64,000 nucleotides of DNA, taken from Onchocerca volvulus. Taxonomy: Eukaryota; Nematoda; Chromadorea; Rhabditida; Onchocercidae. This document shows positions 29,114 to 43,180 of this stretch, one piece after another. Both the position numbers and the translations under genes were made by a program. The notes under the pieces are model-generated. The model saw nothing but the letters and a program-made list of their open reading frames with translations, was not told the DNA's origin and ran no database searches. The DNA lies in assembly GCA_000499405.2 (NCBI GenBank), contig HG738140.1, positions 6,866,158 to 6,930,157 on the forward strand, in the 5' to 3' direction. How positions within the stretch are numbered: the first letter of the stretch is position 1; the number at the start of each line of letters is the position of its first letter.

Positions 29114-30720
29114 AATATAGTAACGTTTCTGTAAATGATCGTAGCATCCATTTCTAGTATATATTTTATATTTTACGAAAAGAAATACACTCTCAAACGA
29201 AGAGAAAAACGTTTCAATACTTTAAAAGTTCATGAAAAACGAAAATAAAAATATGTTAAACTGTCTCAATGTGTTAAAAACTTTCGAACTTCGTCAAAAT
29301 ATTTCCGAATTTCACGCGAAATGAAGCCAACCAATGTCATGAAATATCTCAAGTCTTATATAAAAGCTCCCTATATTTTACTTAACATAAGACGACCTCC
29401 AAAATTTTGCAAATTATTCCGAAATTTCGAATTAAGCTTTAAAATTAATAATAAATTTATTAATAAGATAATGTTAATTATCGGAAAAATTCCGATATAT
29501 CAGAGAAAAGACAACCATTCAGTATTACATTTTACTTCTTCCCAATTCCGAGAAATTTACTCATAACATATGGAAGAACTCATAAATATTTGAAAAGTAT
29601 TTATGAAAAATATAGCGAAAACATTTAAGAAAATATATATCTGAAAAAAAAGAGTATTTTATTCGATATTGATTGGTTGATTAATTGATCATATATAAAG
29701 TTTAATTTGTCGTCCATAGAATGAAATAATAAAATGAAAAATTAATATAACAAAAACTTCTATCAACTCATTTCTGAATAAACTTCCGGAAAATCTTCCA
29801 GCGGAAAACAAACCTTTTGATCATTTCTACTTAATTCATCCGCTAACCTTTCTTAACTTTTCTTCCATATCCTGTAAAGAGTGGAAGGAATGCGGGAGTA
29901 GAAAGAAAGAAGAAAAAGATATGGTAAAGGGAACCGGTTTTCTGTTCCGGTTTTATTATCCAATGGCCGACCAGTATTCCACGGTTAATTAAAATTTCGA
30001 TTAAATTGCTTGATGGATGGCGGATATTCTAGGTGATGAGTATAGTTTTCTTTGCGGGCAAAGATTCAGGTTTTTTGTTGTTGGAGCGCACGTGACTTAT
30101 TGAAAATATTGTCGTTGTAAAATTCGACGCGAATTCTCATATTCATTTGACCATCAGATATCGATAATTTAGCGCATATAATTTCTCTTTAAAATGATGA
30201 AAATAACTGCAGTTTTTGCGTACGTGAATGATGTGATAAAGTGGATTGAAATTTACGTAGTCAGTGCGAAATATAAATTTTTCGGAGTTATTTGCATGTC
30301 ATGTAATTAGCCAAATACATTTCTATATAATTAATATTTAATTAATCTAACATATATTACAAATCTAAAATCTTTAGAATCTTGATTTTTAATATTCTCT
30401 TTTCATATAAAATTAATGTTGACGTCATAAAAATGATCATCAGTAATTAAATAGAAATTTGCGGAGTAGCATATGTTCATATTATATTTGTAGAACTGTT
30501 CAATAGTTATTTATAAATATAGCTTGCATCATAACAAATTGAAATTTGATATGAAAATTATTCAATTTTATGATTTACCGAAACTGTTCAATTTTACGAG
30601 TTACCTAAATTATTGGTTTTTTTCCTTTCTTTTTTTTTATAAATGATTATATGGCATTATTCTAAATCTTATAACAGTATTCGAAGCAAATCATTTGAGA
30701 GAGCAAAATCATCCTCTACG
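29114..30720. other. Shared 5' region between NSUN4 (-) and UBE2J1 (+)
   Basis: No coding exon is seen. This 1.6-kb divergent intergenic stretch presumably contains both promoters. An ATAACAG acceptor at about 30671-30677 may be the trans-splice site of UBE2J1. Confidence 0.5.
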
Positions 30721-33082
30721 ATGACCTCAAATCTATCGCAGTATAACTTGAAAAGTACTGGTGAGAATTTTTTTTGCTTTACTTTGTCTTAAACCAGTTT
30801 TGTTCTGTAGATATATTTTTTTTACGGATTCGTTAAAGAAAAATTAATAAGTAGCTAAATGAATCAATAAATTATTAATATATGACCAAAATAATCTTAA
30901 TTTGTTCGAAAATTAATTCAGATTGTAATAATAAATGACCAGTAAATGAGTTTATTGGTAGTCTAAGGCAGAAAATAAATCATATAGGAAATCTTTTTAG
31001 ATTTGAAGAAGAATGTATTGTTATAGGTGTGAAAAGGTTAATGAAAGAAGCCGTCGAATTACGCAATCCAACGGATATGTACTATGCTCAACCACTCGAA
31101 GTAAGTTCATAATGAAACATTTACAGAGACTTTATCTTTCGATTAGTTATTCAGATATAGTTTGAACAAGATAGTTATTAAATTGGCAAAATTAATCATT
31201 TTGCTTGTTAATTAGCCCAAATAATTTAGTTTTGTTTGTTGATTTTGAGATTTGTATGTCCAGCCGATATATGATATTTGATATGAAGTATTGTAAATTT
31301 ACACCAGTTATGAATCGAAGATAGTTCATCACATTACTTCATCCCTATTATTTCCACCATATTTTTATACAATATCGTTTTAAAATTGAAGAAATGAGTT
31401 TCAGGATAATCTATTTGAATGGCATTTTACTGTTCGTGGACCGAAGGATACGGATTTTGAGGGTGGTATTTATCATGGACGAATACTCTTGCCAATTGAT
31501 TATCCGATGAAACCACCGAGTGTTATACTACTTACGGTAAACTTGTGGAATCGATTTTCTGAATCATTTATAGAATGTGACATTCAATTTTCTGTTATTG
31601 TAATTTGTCCGCATTGTTCACTGATTCACTTGTCTAGTGTTTCTGAAAAGTGTTTCGTTTACGACATATTAAAAAAAAGATATTGAATATTGAGAAAAAG
31701 CATGTGATGTTTATGCATTGTTCAAACTGTTCACGCTTTCTCTGAATTTTTGTGAAGATTTGTTTGCAGCCAAATGGTCGCTTCCAATTAAATCAAAAGA
31801 TATGTCTTAGCATATCAGGTCATCATCCTGAATCTTGGCAGCCGTCATGGTCTAGTAAGCTATTTCATATTATTTCACATTAGTGTTTGTTTGTGAAATG
31901 CATCAGATATTAAAATACAAATAGTGATATTTTTAATTTTTGGTAGAGGCTTTAAATGCTATGATAGGTAATGGATTTTGTATTTTTTTAGCTAAATTTC
32001 AGTTCGCACTGCGCTTTTGGCTCTTATTGGTTTTATGCCAACACATGCAGCTGGTGCACTAGGCTCACTGGAATATCCACCAGATGAGCGTCGAAAGCTT
32101 GCTAAAATGTATAGATTTTTCTTGATGTTTATTTTGTGAGATTTTTTAATTTGGAAATGGAAGAAATGAAACAAAAGTAGAAATGTTCATATTCATTTTA
32201 TATGGTTATCTCATTTGCTTTTATTGATAGATAGATGAAATGTTTTAAAGTGTATAATATCGAATTTTAGAAGCCATGATTGGGTTTGCAAAGAATGTGG
32301 TTTATGTATGCGAAATGCATTAGCAAATGAAATAGCATGTAGCGATAACGCAGATGCCATAGAAGCGCGATATTTGGCTACGCAAATTTCAATTAAAGTT
32401 AGCAAATATTTTACACAAATTAAAGCATTAAACAATTTATATCAACTCTTTTGTGGAATTATAATTTTTGTACAGAAGCAGTATAATATTGTTTTCGTGC
32501 TACTAAAAATTTGCATTCTGTTCTCTTTATTGATCTTGTAAGTTATAATTATTGGTAGCTTAACAAATTCAAGGAGTTTTAATTTGATTGACTTCGTAAA
32601 TTTTTTTAGACAACCGAATTGATGGCCGTGTGTGGGTTATTTCTATATATTTGAATATTAGATGATATGTTATTTGGATGATTCTAAATAAATGCTGTAA
32701 TTGCAGTGCTTTTCATAATTTTTCTTTGAATTCGTAGTGATCATTGAAGTTGAATAGGATTCGAGGACATTTCTTTCAGGGAGAGAAAGAAGCAGAAAAA
32801 CAAGAAGCAACGAATGATCAAAATTTGTTCGTTATGGGTGATGTATCAATGACAGGTAACGTTGTCATTGACAGTTCCCCTGTTACGCCTGAAACTTTAC
32901 GCCATAGGCGGTCATCGTCCCAATCACGCGGGACATCTATTACTTCCGTTCGTAATAGTGAGTTAGAATTAACGTCACATGGCTATTCTTGGGAATTAAT
33001 TTTTATTTGCTTTTTTTCTGTAATTATTATAGGTTTGATTTTACGAAGAATGTTTTTTATGCAAAATGGTGCAATAGCTTAA
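30721..33082 (+). CDS. UBE2J1: Tail-anchored ubiquitin-conjugating enzyme E2, UBE2J1/Ubc6 type
   Basis: Seven exons: 30721-30760, 31027-31100, 31405-31536, 31770-31854, 32003-32108, 32271-32397, 32780-33082. They close in frame as 288 residues. This E2 sits on the ER membrane and supplies ubiquitin for ER-associated degradation. The UBC fold begins VKRLMKEAVELRNPTD and matches human UBE2J1 closely (DNLFEWHFTVRGP, YHGRILLP, YPMKPPSVILLT). The active-site cysteine is about Cys94, in QKICLSISGHHPESWQPSW, the divergent active site typical of UBE2J. A CKECGLCM cysteine pair follows the catalytic core. A Ser/Arg-rich linker (RHRRSSSQSR) leads to a C-terminal transmembrane helix at about residues 262-279, followed by a short tail. 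No break or missing key residue was seen. Confidence 0.96.
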
Positions 33083-35915
33083 TTTGTTTTACGGATTGAA
33101 AATCTAGTCACTATATCAGTATATGCTAGGCTAGAGAAATATACTTTTCATTTCCTTCTAGCTTTCAATCTCAGACTTTAATAGGATGAAATAGATGATA
33201 GATAGTTGCATTCATTATATGATGACAAATATATCATTGGAATATGTTCTCTTAAATAATTAGGCAATTCTGATCGCTATAATCATATAGAAAAATATTT
33301 TCTAATACATATGAAGATTTTTGCTATGATTTTAATCCGTCTTATTTTTTTGTCGATTTTAATTTTATTAGGAATATTCATTATCAGCAAGTCGAAGATG
33401 ATGAGAAATCTTTGAGAAAAATGCTGTTGCCTAATAGACTTTGTTATATAAATAGAAAAAAGAGAAAAAAAGATGGAACATTTATACAATCTACCTAATG
33501 CTTCGGGGTAAATTTTTGTAATATTTCGATTAATTATGAAGCTTAAACAGGCGGAATTTGCAATGTAACCCACTAAGTTATTAAGAATTTGAAAGTGTTT
33601 TCTATATTATCATTCCTAAACATAGAAGCATTTCTTTGAAAAAGCGAAAAAGAAAAGTTTTTTAAGCAAGAGAACAGAAGAGAACTATTCTTTCACTTTT
33701 TTTTTTTTTTAAATGCTTAAATTGTTTTTACTAAAAATTGATTTTTAGAAATTCCATATTTTCATCCTCTGCAAAAAAAAAAAAAAAATTCTCAACTAAA
33801 TGATGTGATAGATTTCTTATAATTCATTATCACATAGTTGTTGCGATAGCCAACGAACAAAACATGTAAGAATTTGATGATTTATAATGGAAGTATATAT
33901 AATTGTAACTAATTTCTTCGCTTTATTTCTTTATATTCTGACAATTCTCATTATTTCTCATCTTCTTTCATTTCAAATAACACAAAAGCAATACAATGCC
34001 TACAGTGTAATAATTAATAAAATCTTCTGGAGTCTTTAATTAATGACAAAGCATCACTGTGATAAGAAAACAAAAGCTTTATATAAATGATTTATCCATT
34101 CATATAAACTGCTTCAATCAGCTTCGTTCTTTTTTTTTTCAGAGAAAGTTAAAAATATTTGTTGATAATGTACAACAAACTCACTTTTTTCCAAAAGAAT
34201 TCAAATTAAAAAGTCAGTTACTTTTTACTCGCAACATTTTTCATCAGATATGGAATATTAGTAATAGAATTGATCAATCAGTTTTTATTTTTGTTTCGCT
34301 ACTTTCCTTTTTTTGTTGATATATATTAAAATCATTTCCTTTTTTCTTTCTTTTTTTAGTCATAAGTTGTATTCAAAATTTTTTTTAGATTTTGATTATT
34401 CGATAAAATTAAAATTAATACAAAAAAAAGGACTATAAATTGATTGAAAGCTTGCAGTCATTTTTTTTTCTTGTTTCATAAATTTATCATTCAACAATAA
34501 GTATAAACTGTTTATTACATTATTAATAATTCGTTAACTAATAAACATGGTATTACGTGGAATCAGTATCCGAATTATTAGAAGCAAAAATAAAATTCCA
34601 ACTGAACGATTACTGTTGCAACTTCTGAAATTCATTAATAATTCATAAATTAAATTTTTATATCAAGCACTATTGTAATGGTCACTTTTTGCAGTATATT
34701 CCTTGAATTGCCAAGGACTATAAATAGCTACGAATCTAATGATAATTTTGGTGTTATTTTGGGGAATTTCAAGGAATTCGATCTAATTAATCATTTGGAT
34801 GAGACTTCATATTTATAGTTTAGCTATCAATTAGTTACGAAATCCCTACATTTTCAAAAAATAAAATAGAGTGAAGAAAAGTTTTGAAACAGCGAATGCT
34901 CTCCAATTGATGTATTACAATTTTGAAATATATTCCATTTTAAAGCCTAACTAGTAAACTTTTATGTTTATTTACTAAACATCATAGTTATAATTACCTT
35001 ATAAATTTACGTTCAATATATAACGAATTATAAATTCATTCTTATAAATTCATGATTTATAAATTCATTATAATGAAGACTATGATGAAAACTTTAGTTC
35101 GTATAAAGAAAGCGATATATGATTTTTTTTATGTTAACCCACAATTAATTGACCATACCCTAGATTTTCGCGTAAAAAACTTTATCTTTACATAGTTTTT
35201 CAAAATTCGATAAAAGATAATACTATCTTATCTGTACTGTTGAAAAATAAAAAATACACCTGACTGAAACCTTAATTTAATTTAAAATTGGTTCAAATTT
35301 ATCTAATCTAGTGAACAGGATGACTTCATACGATAAAATAATTGTTAGTGTTCAACATTCCTATGCTTGTTTTCTTTTAATTCGGAAACTTGACTTTCTT
35401 TCTTGCATGAAGAATTATACGAACACTCCATAATAATGTTTCTTAAAATATAGGGTTTCAGAGTAGAAAATTCACAATAATTATCATTACTAACATTTTC
35501 CATTTTCATTCTTCCGTCCATATAAATGTGGATTGAAAAAATTAAGTTTCACAATTTAACAATTTTTCGGGCAAAATAATGAATCGAAATGTTTTACTTA
35601 TTAATAAATGCTTATCTCACTTCAGTTATGAAATTCAATAAATTTATTTTCCTTAGCTTATAATCACTATAACAACTTGGTGTAACTTAACACACAAATA
35701 ACATATACTATAGTATGAATCAAATTCAATAATATTCAATAACATTTAATTTGATTTTAAAAATTTCATATAATCTGATTTAGTCAGTTCATATTTGATT
35801 CTACACTACTTTTCAGACCCAAAAGAAAAAACTCGGCTAAAATTTTTATCAATTCAAATTGATTCTTTTTTAACGAGCTTATTATCGACTTTTTTCATCG
35901 CTTACCAATAATCAT
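33083..35915. other. Convergent intergenic region, nothing recognised
   Basis: Between the 3' ends of UBE2J1 (+) and TRMT10 (-). AT-rich, with no spliceable coding frame or repeat of note. Confidence 0.5.
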
Positions 35916-38367
35916 TTAATCCAAAATTTTCTGGTGGATATCATCAACATTTTCAGTTGTATCATTTTTCTGTCTCTCGATATTACCATTATTTTCCACA
36001 CTATTATCAACGATACCTTTTCTCCTCGGAATCACATCAAGAAATGACTTCTTCCATGATTGGTTTTCCGTATAGCGTAATAAAATTTCAAAAACTTGAT
36101 TAACTGTTAGTACCTGAAACAAGCAACTATTACAATGATACCCAGATGTATTAAATATTTAAGAAATTTAAAAGTTTCTTTTATGAGTGAATACGACTTT
36201 CTACCAGCAAAAAAGTTGTTTTTTTCTAGTCTAAAACTTTTTTGCAAGAAAATTATTGTTAACGTTGCATAGCAATTCGTGTCAAGATATTGTCTGGAAG
36301 TTTCTCATCATTTAGAAGTGTCCGGCTGTTCAGCGAAATGTGTGTCTTGATGTATCGTAACTATATACCGGACAGTATGAGCCACTATAAGCCAACAGTA
36401 TAAGTCAAAGTATGAGCCACTAATATAACTTTCGTGACGTAGCCACTTTACTACTATATTTATTCCAACAGATGGAACTATTTGATAATATTGGTTACTT
36501 AAGTTTTGTGGGCCAAAGTTCTAAAAAAAAAAAAAAAAAAAGATCCAAAAAAAAAATTTCATTGTTTATCTTTTCATCTATTCACTATGAAGATATTTTC
36601 TAGTCATGCTGAAGAACCTTTCTATCTCCCTAATAAACCATTAGCATTCTTCAACAACACTCAGACACTGCCTCTACCACATGTTACGATAGAATTTACA
36701 GCAGTAATTTCAGCAGGTAGATTAAAAGGTAAACAATGAAATTTCATTACCTTTCTTGTCTGTAACATAACATATTCAGCAATAGGTAATCGTGCATGCG
36801 CATATCCTTTTTCTTTCGCTAATTTTAAGCAGTGTCCTTTGCGAGAATTGTGATCTAACAAGCCACCAATAATATATCTAAATATTTTTTCATTTAATAA
36901 TCATTTAATAATAATAATAATAAAAAGAACACTTCAAATTTGTTAAAGATTAAATGAGAATTAAAAGTATAGAAATTAAATTAATATCCAAAACTTTCTT
37001 GATGACCCGAAGACTTTAATACATTAGAAATGAATTTAACTAGATGAAGATCGTTCATTGATATTTCATGATATCCAAAAAAAGAATAAGATTAAAATTA
37101 TGCGAGTCGAGAATATTAAATGATAATTTAAAACGGAAAGAGATACAAACCTACACTTTTGAATTATCGAGTGTTTGTAATGAATTTTCAGAATCTGCTG
37201 TCAAATATACAATCTCATTTTTTTCAAATACTGCATCCAGAGGTTGTTCTGTGAATACCACATCCCAATGATGATTGTTTGGATTGTCAAAAAATACCTG
37301 AGAATAAAGTATTCGTTTCAAGTTAGCAAAAATGAAATAATTATAAAAATTTCGCATAATATTTACGAAAGATATTAGTTTGAGTTCGATATTTTTAATA
37401 TCTAGGAATGAAGAAAACGAGACTTTATTCTGAGAACCAGAAAAGCCGACAACGCTGAATTGCAGAGGGTTTTCAGCTCGGCGATTCACAGCATATGCAT
37501 GAGCCAATTGCACAAAAAGATGACGAATGTCTTTTGGTTTCATCAAACATTCAAACTGCATATCAATAGCAACTCGTTGCTTACACTTCGAATCTTCCAT
37601 TCGACTACAATAGGAATGATATTAAGATAATTACTAATTAAATTGTTGAAAAAAAAATTTTTTTTCAGAATTTCAGATTTTTGAAGAGACAAAAAGTCAT
37701 AGATGAAATGAAATGCAGATTTCTAAACATTGTCACAAATATGGAAAAAGATTTCCTATATGTGAAGTTATCTTATAAGAAGTTTTCTACAAGAAATTAC
37801 CTTATATGTGTTCGTTTCGGTTTTACATAACCAGTTTCACGTTGCGCAGCACGTTTCATTTTTTTTCTCATTCTTTCCTTTGCTCGCTTATCTTTCCTGC
37901 GCGACAATTTTTGCTGCTCTTTCCTCAGTCTGAAAAATCAAAATTATAATATTTATCAAACTATATACAAATAATTTAATGCAAAATATGCATTCTATAT
38001 GCATCAAGTTAAAATAGATAATTAAAATTACGTATGATATAAGCCTCATCAACCCTAAAAAAATGCCTCAAATTTCATTGTGTCCTTTCCATAAAAATTG
38101 TATATCGGAATTCCTCTAACAATAAACAAAACATCCGGATTTTTTCGACAAAATTTTAACTTACTTCCTAATTTGTTTTTTAGACAGATATTTTTCCATA
38201 TGAGGAGTGATGCCTGCCTCATTCGAAATTTGATTCACGTTCATATCACCATTCTCCATCTTCCGTACTACGACATTTTCATCTGATTGCAGTTCCCTTA
38301 TTTTTTTTACGGTTTCCGACTCACCCTCCATTGTATCCTCCATTGTATACCTTTCTGAATCAGCCAT
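35916..38367 (-). CDS. TRMT10A: tRNA (guanine-9-N1) methyltransferase, TRMT10A type
   Basis: Six exons: 38367-38165, 37929-37801, 37604-37424, 37297-37155, 36877-36751, 36113-35916. They close in frame as 326 residues. The enzyme methylates N1 of G9 in tRNAs using SAM (SPOUT fold). A lysine/arginine-rich helix ([20 protein letters not shown] and on) precedes the catalytic domain, as in TRM10 proteins. Domain landmarks are [48 protein letters not shown] (substrate/SAM region with the conserved Asp), [21 protein letters not shown] and IPRRKG. The tail after IPRRKG is short and acidic. Exon 3 uses a weak GTCTCG donor. An in-frame alternative donor at 37366 would add 19 residues absent from human TRMT10A. 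An acceptor-like CATAG lies about 10 bp before the ATG. Confidence 0.94.
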
Positions 38368-39072
38368 TCAAAACATCCTATGAATGTGATTAAAATCTAG
38401 ATTGAAAAAGCAAAGTCTGAGATCCAATTTGGCGAAAAAAAAAAAAAGAAAAGAAAAAAAACCGATTCTAATAACGAAATCTCTCAGTTGATGTTAATTC
38501 GTTTATCACCATTATCCTTAATATGATAGAAAGTAAATAACAGTAATGAACCAATCATAAAAATTTTATGAACAAAAACCAAAGAACAAGTAAAATTCCT
38601 TTGTTTGCCGTTGGCATTATTAGATATAGAGAAAAACAATGATATGTTCAATGCTCTAAAAGATATATATCTAGAATTCTTTATTCTCTCAAATTCTTAA
38701 TTCCTGATCAAACCTGAATGTTAATGTATTAAACTTCGACTTGAAAAGTCTGAAATGTGCAGCATTGACAAATAAAATTACATATTTAATGACAAAACAA
38801 GGTCAAACATGCAAAAAATAAAGAAATCCTCAGAAATCTTCAATAAATTTCTTCGAATTCCCATGACTTTATTCGAAACAATTCCATAACTTTCGTTAAC
38901 ACCAAAGAATAAAAAATTGTTTCGATTTGAAAAGAAAAAAATTTTTTTTTCTGAAAAATTTCTACTATTGTCTTCTTACTTTTGCCTAAAGCTATTTACA
39001 AAAATATATTATCATGGAGCTGATATTATACAGGCAAATATATATCTAATACAATTAATGAGCATTTTAAAT
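38368..39072. other. Spacer between MRPL28 and TRMT10 on the same strand
   Basis: About 700 bp without coding exons, between the stop of MRPL28 and the start of TRMT10A, both on the minus strand. The distance and orientation are compatible with a nematode operon. A polyadenylation signal for the first gene could not be singled out among the A/T runs. Confidence 0.45.
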
Positions 39073-41219
39073 CTAATTCACCATTTTCTTCAACCGTTGC
39101 GTTGCCATTTGCATTACCTTCCTTACTTTTTTACCAACTACTGATTCCGATTCCAATTCCTTGATAATTTTATCATGATCCGGATTCTCTTCACCACTTG
39201 CCAACCGTTTAACCAGATCAAGCTCAAGTTTATATTTTTCCGGTGTCGGTTTGACACTTTCTTCAATTTCTTGTTGCTTTCTAAAAACAATATTGCTATA
39301 TGCATAGTTAATTCAATATTAGTAAAAGTCTCCTTTCGTATTTCTACAAGTTCAAATCTATTTATAAAACTGGAAAAAACATGGGAAAAAAAACGAGATA
39401 TCAGTATGCAGAATATATATTCCCAATTTTGCAACCGACCTTTCTTCCTCTTTTTTTCGGAACTCACAAACATGGAACCGATAAAACAGAAATATATCAA
39501 GTCATTGTTCTAATTCCAAGTCATAACTTTATCAAACCTGCATGCTTCGTTTAAATCCAAACCAAACCAATCGGCTTCTTCTATTGATATTAGAAATTTC
39601 GCATATTTTTGTTTTATGTAGTTGTGCCGTTCCGGATCATTCGGATAATAAGTACCTTTTGCCAAAACAAGCAGGATTTCACGCTTTAATTTATTGCCTA
39701 GTCTATAAAATATCGTTTTGTGTAACCAACTGAAGGAAACTGGTAAAAGCTCATAATGATGAGCTTAGGATTATTATAAAAGTGGATAAGCCAACTCCGA
39801 GCTACAATTAATTATTATTTATTTACAATAATTAACAATTCAAAAATGTTAAATAAAAGATTAAGCTTGATGATATTAACTTCGTGAGTTTTAAAAAAAA
39901 AAAATCATACTTTGAAGCGATGTCAATTTCGGGTGTTTCTAACAAATATAAATCGAGCCCGAAATGTTGGTCGATTAGACGACAAGTACGCTCTGTCATG
40001 GTAATCTTCATATGTTTGTCTAGAACTTCCGAATATGCAACAACACTTTTCAAATGTGGAAAGAAAAAATGTGGCACCCACTGCCTTGGTAAAATCTGAA
40101 ATATAAATTTATTACGTAAACGATAGAATCAATTGCGCACAAATATTTTAAATTTCAACTAGTCGATCTTACTTTTTTTTTCGTAAAAGGACGCGATTGT
40201 ATGTAACCTTTCACTACCATTTCGCCACCCCATAATCCTTTATCAGCTTCTGGTGGATGAAAACCAAGTATTGGATAATCCTGCAAAATGCATACCTTCC
40301 ACTCATAATGCCAAATTTGATGATAACAAAAATTTGGATCACTAATTTCTTAAATCCATTAGACGTTTCAAAATAGAAAAAGAAAAAACAACTACTAAAT
40401 AGACTACTAAAAAAGAGTAAATTTGAAAGCTTTTAAATTAATTTCAAATAACTTTCAAAACTATTTGTCCTTTTTTTTCCTTGCTTTTCTAACTCCTTCA
40501 CATCATTGGAAGAATAATTAAAACTAACATGAAATGAAATAATAAATGAATGTAAATCTTCATAATTTATACTAATAATTTCAGAACAATGCACCTCAGT
40601 TTCCACCATCATATGACGCTTAGCATCCCATTCATATCTGGATGTCGGTTTTCGATAATGTACAGGTTTTGCTTCGCTAAGCACAAACTGTAAACATTAA
40701 AAATTAGGTATTTTCAACCAACAATCATATATATTTCATGAAAAAATATTTCATTTCCAAGAATACAAAAAATATGATACATGAGCATTTACATGTTTTA
40801 CATATTTATGCGTTTCTTTTATTTACGAATTTTCATCCATATTATTCATTTAACAAATTCAAGAGTTTCCCTCAAATTCTTGCTCAAGTATTATGCAGAA
40901 AAAAATTACATTTATTTGCCCATTTTTCTAAAATTACATTTATTTCCCATTTTTTATTAATATATTCTGGTTTTCTGCTTCATTTCACATAATTTTGATG
41001 AATTTTCTCAGCACTTTATTCTTTTTCAAAAGAAACACTAAATCGAACCTCCCAATATCTTTTTTTATAATGATACGGTAAGCGGTGTACAATAGAATTC
41101 TTATTATCCCAGATCTCTTTATTTCGTCGGATACGTTCTGCTCGATCCCATGTAATCGCCGGAAGTGGTGGTATATTTGCCACAGCCTTTAAATTTTTTA
41201 TCAAACACGCGCTTGTCAT
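39073..41219 (-). CDS. MRPL28: Mitochondrial large-subunit ribosomal protein bL28m
   Basis: Six exons: 41219-41049, 40687-40595, 40280-40173, 40095-39911, 39702-39538, 39280-39073. They close in frame as 309 residues. It is a structural protein of the mitochondrial ribosome. Matches to human MRPL28 run in order: PVHYRKPTSRYEWD, DYPILGFHPPEADKGLWGGE, ILPRQWVPHFFFPHL, SEVLDKHMKITMTERTCRLID, GLDLYLLETPEIDIASK, and YPNDPERHNYIKQKYAKF, followed by a charged helical C-terminus. It is somewhat longer than the human protein because of the C-terminal helix. An ATTCCAG acceptor 7 bp upstream of the ATG suggests trans-splicing. TRMT10A follows on the same strand about 700 bp downstream. Confidence 0.95.
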
Positions 41220-41936
41220 TCTAACTCTGGAATTTCATTTATTCATAACTCGCAGAAATCATTTAAATCACAGAAATTTGCAGAAAATATCATTTTTTTC
41301 AAAAGATAACGAATATAAAAAGAAAAAAAAAATCTTTGAGTAAAGCAATTTTTAAGTCTTTAGTTAACACTCAAGATTTGGTCTTTTTTATTCTACAGCA
41401 TGTATCTAGAGGAATATTCAAGCTACCGATTGATTTAAATTTACATCTAAGCGTACTCATCACATTCAGATTTTTACACATATGAAATAAAATAACTTTT
41501 CAAGTTAAACTTGAAAACGTGTAATTAATGAATAAATATCTCTTAGATAATTTAATTCTTTAAATAATAGTACTTCAAACCCACGTCCAATAAGCTAGAA
41601 CTTATAGCTTATAGCTATTCATCATGCTAGAAAAGCCAGATGTCCATAATTTTTCTATACGATTAAACTTTGTGTAGATTTTAATAAATCTATTAAATTT
41701 AAATATTTACTCCAAGTTTGGCTAACGAAATTACCCTAATAATCATTATATGTCTTGCGCTTAATTCTGAATATCCTTCGCTTCTTTGTTCCTAGCAAAA
41801 TCCCAGCTCTAAAAAACAAGTAGACATGCGAAATTTCAAAACACCAACGCAAAAAAGAACAAGAACTATACCCCTATTCGCAACTCGTGCGTGCACCCGG
41901 AAGTATCAATTTATTTTAGCAACAAAATTTCTGAGT

Positions 41937-42310
41937 CTAAGATATTAGAGATTGAAAGATGTTTTCCGCATTCCTATCAATCTTTATCGTTTCTTCAGTA
42001 ATGGTGTTTCTTTCATTATTCTTAATCCGTGATAAAATATTATCGAAAACTGCTTCTACAGCCTTTTGCCCAAAATAATACTGTTTCCCGTTATTTTCAT
42101 TCCACGTCTTCCACCATTTCATCGATGACTTCTTTCCTTACTTGCTATTTCTTTTATATCTGTTATCTACAGTTATTTCACAATATCATTATTCCCCATA
42201 TCTTTTCCGTCTCATTAACGATAACATGTTTTTTTTGCAATCTTTGCTGCAGCCATTCCTATAATTTCCATCGGTTTTTTCCGCCTCTCAACAATGTCTG
42301 TTAACTTGTC
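41937..42310 (-). pseudogene. Possible decayed coding fragment, unrecognised
   Basis: On the minus strand a frame ending at 41937 reads like ordinary protein (AVEAVFDNILSRIKNNERNT and so on). Further upstream, another frame reads ERRKKPMEIIGMAAAKIAKK before stops. Charged, Lys/Glu-rich composition in broken frames suggests decayed coding sequence. No family is recognised, and chance is not excluded. Confidence 0.2.
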
Positions 42311-43180
42311 ATATATATAACTCCTTCCATTTGTTGTAATCCCTGACAATAATATTTCTTATCCTTCTACTGATTCTCACCTATATTTTATCCATGATCG
42401 TTTTTTTCGAAATTTCTTTGTCAGATTAAACTACTTAACCTTTTAAATTATGAGAGAAAAATACTTGACCCTTGACCTTTTAAATTTCTGCAACTTATTC
42501 CAGGAAAGTAATAATTGATAATTGGTTATGCTCAGTATAACTTTGTTGATGATCGATAGAAATATCTAAATAAGAAAAACTCATTGCATTAAGTATGAAA
42601 TCTAGTCAACTTTATCCCATTTATATATTTTTTGCTCCAGTCGTTCCAAAAAAGTATAGTGACATTATTTATGCATATCTTTTGAATTTCAATCCACAAA
42701 TTTTGTCGACTTTACACCATATGATGGTGTTAATTTTGACAAAGGCAAGCTTCACTGATACAGTTAAACAACAATGCCGCCCGTCGCTGTGTCATGAAAA
42801 TTTAGTGAACCAGTTCAAAACCAGAAGGTTGAACAATGTTTTGCTACATTTTAATAGTTTCGCTAGATTATTACGATTTACTTCGTGTAACGTGTTCAGC
42901 ATGAAAATTTCTCATCTCATTACTATTTTTGCTGTAGAAGTGGCATGTGTGCACGTATGGGCATTCTTCACTGGATTAATTTGAAATGTAAGTCTGTAAG
43001 CTTTCAATTATGAGCTATTTAGCGGATTCCTACTCTTATGAGCATGGATTTGCTGGCTAATGAGGGGCTTTTTCGCTACGATTTTATAGAATCTATGATG
43101 ACTTCCTAAAGTCGTGTGCATTTGCCTAATGTGATTCATGCTTATTTTTAGGACTGAAATGGAAGTTATGGAAAGATTTT

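Noticed and set aside
42595..42984. 129-codon open frame on the plus strand
   Set aside because: No splice context, no recognised domain and no start support. Kept only as a note in the region description.
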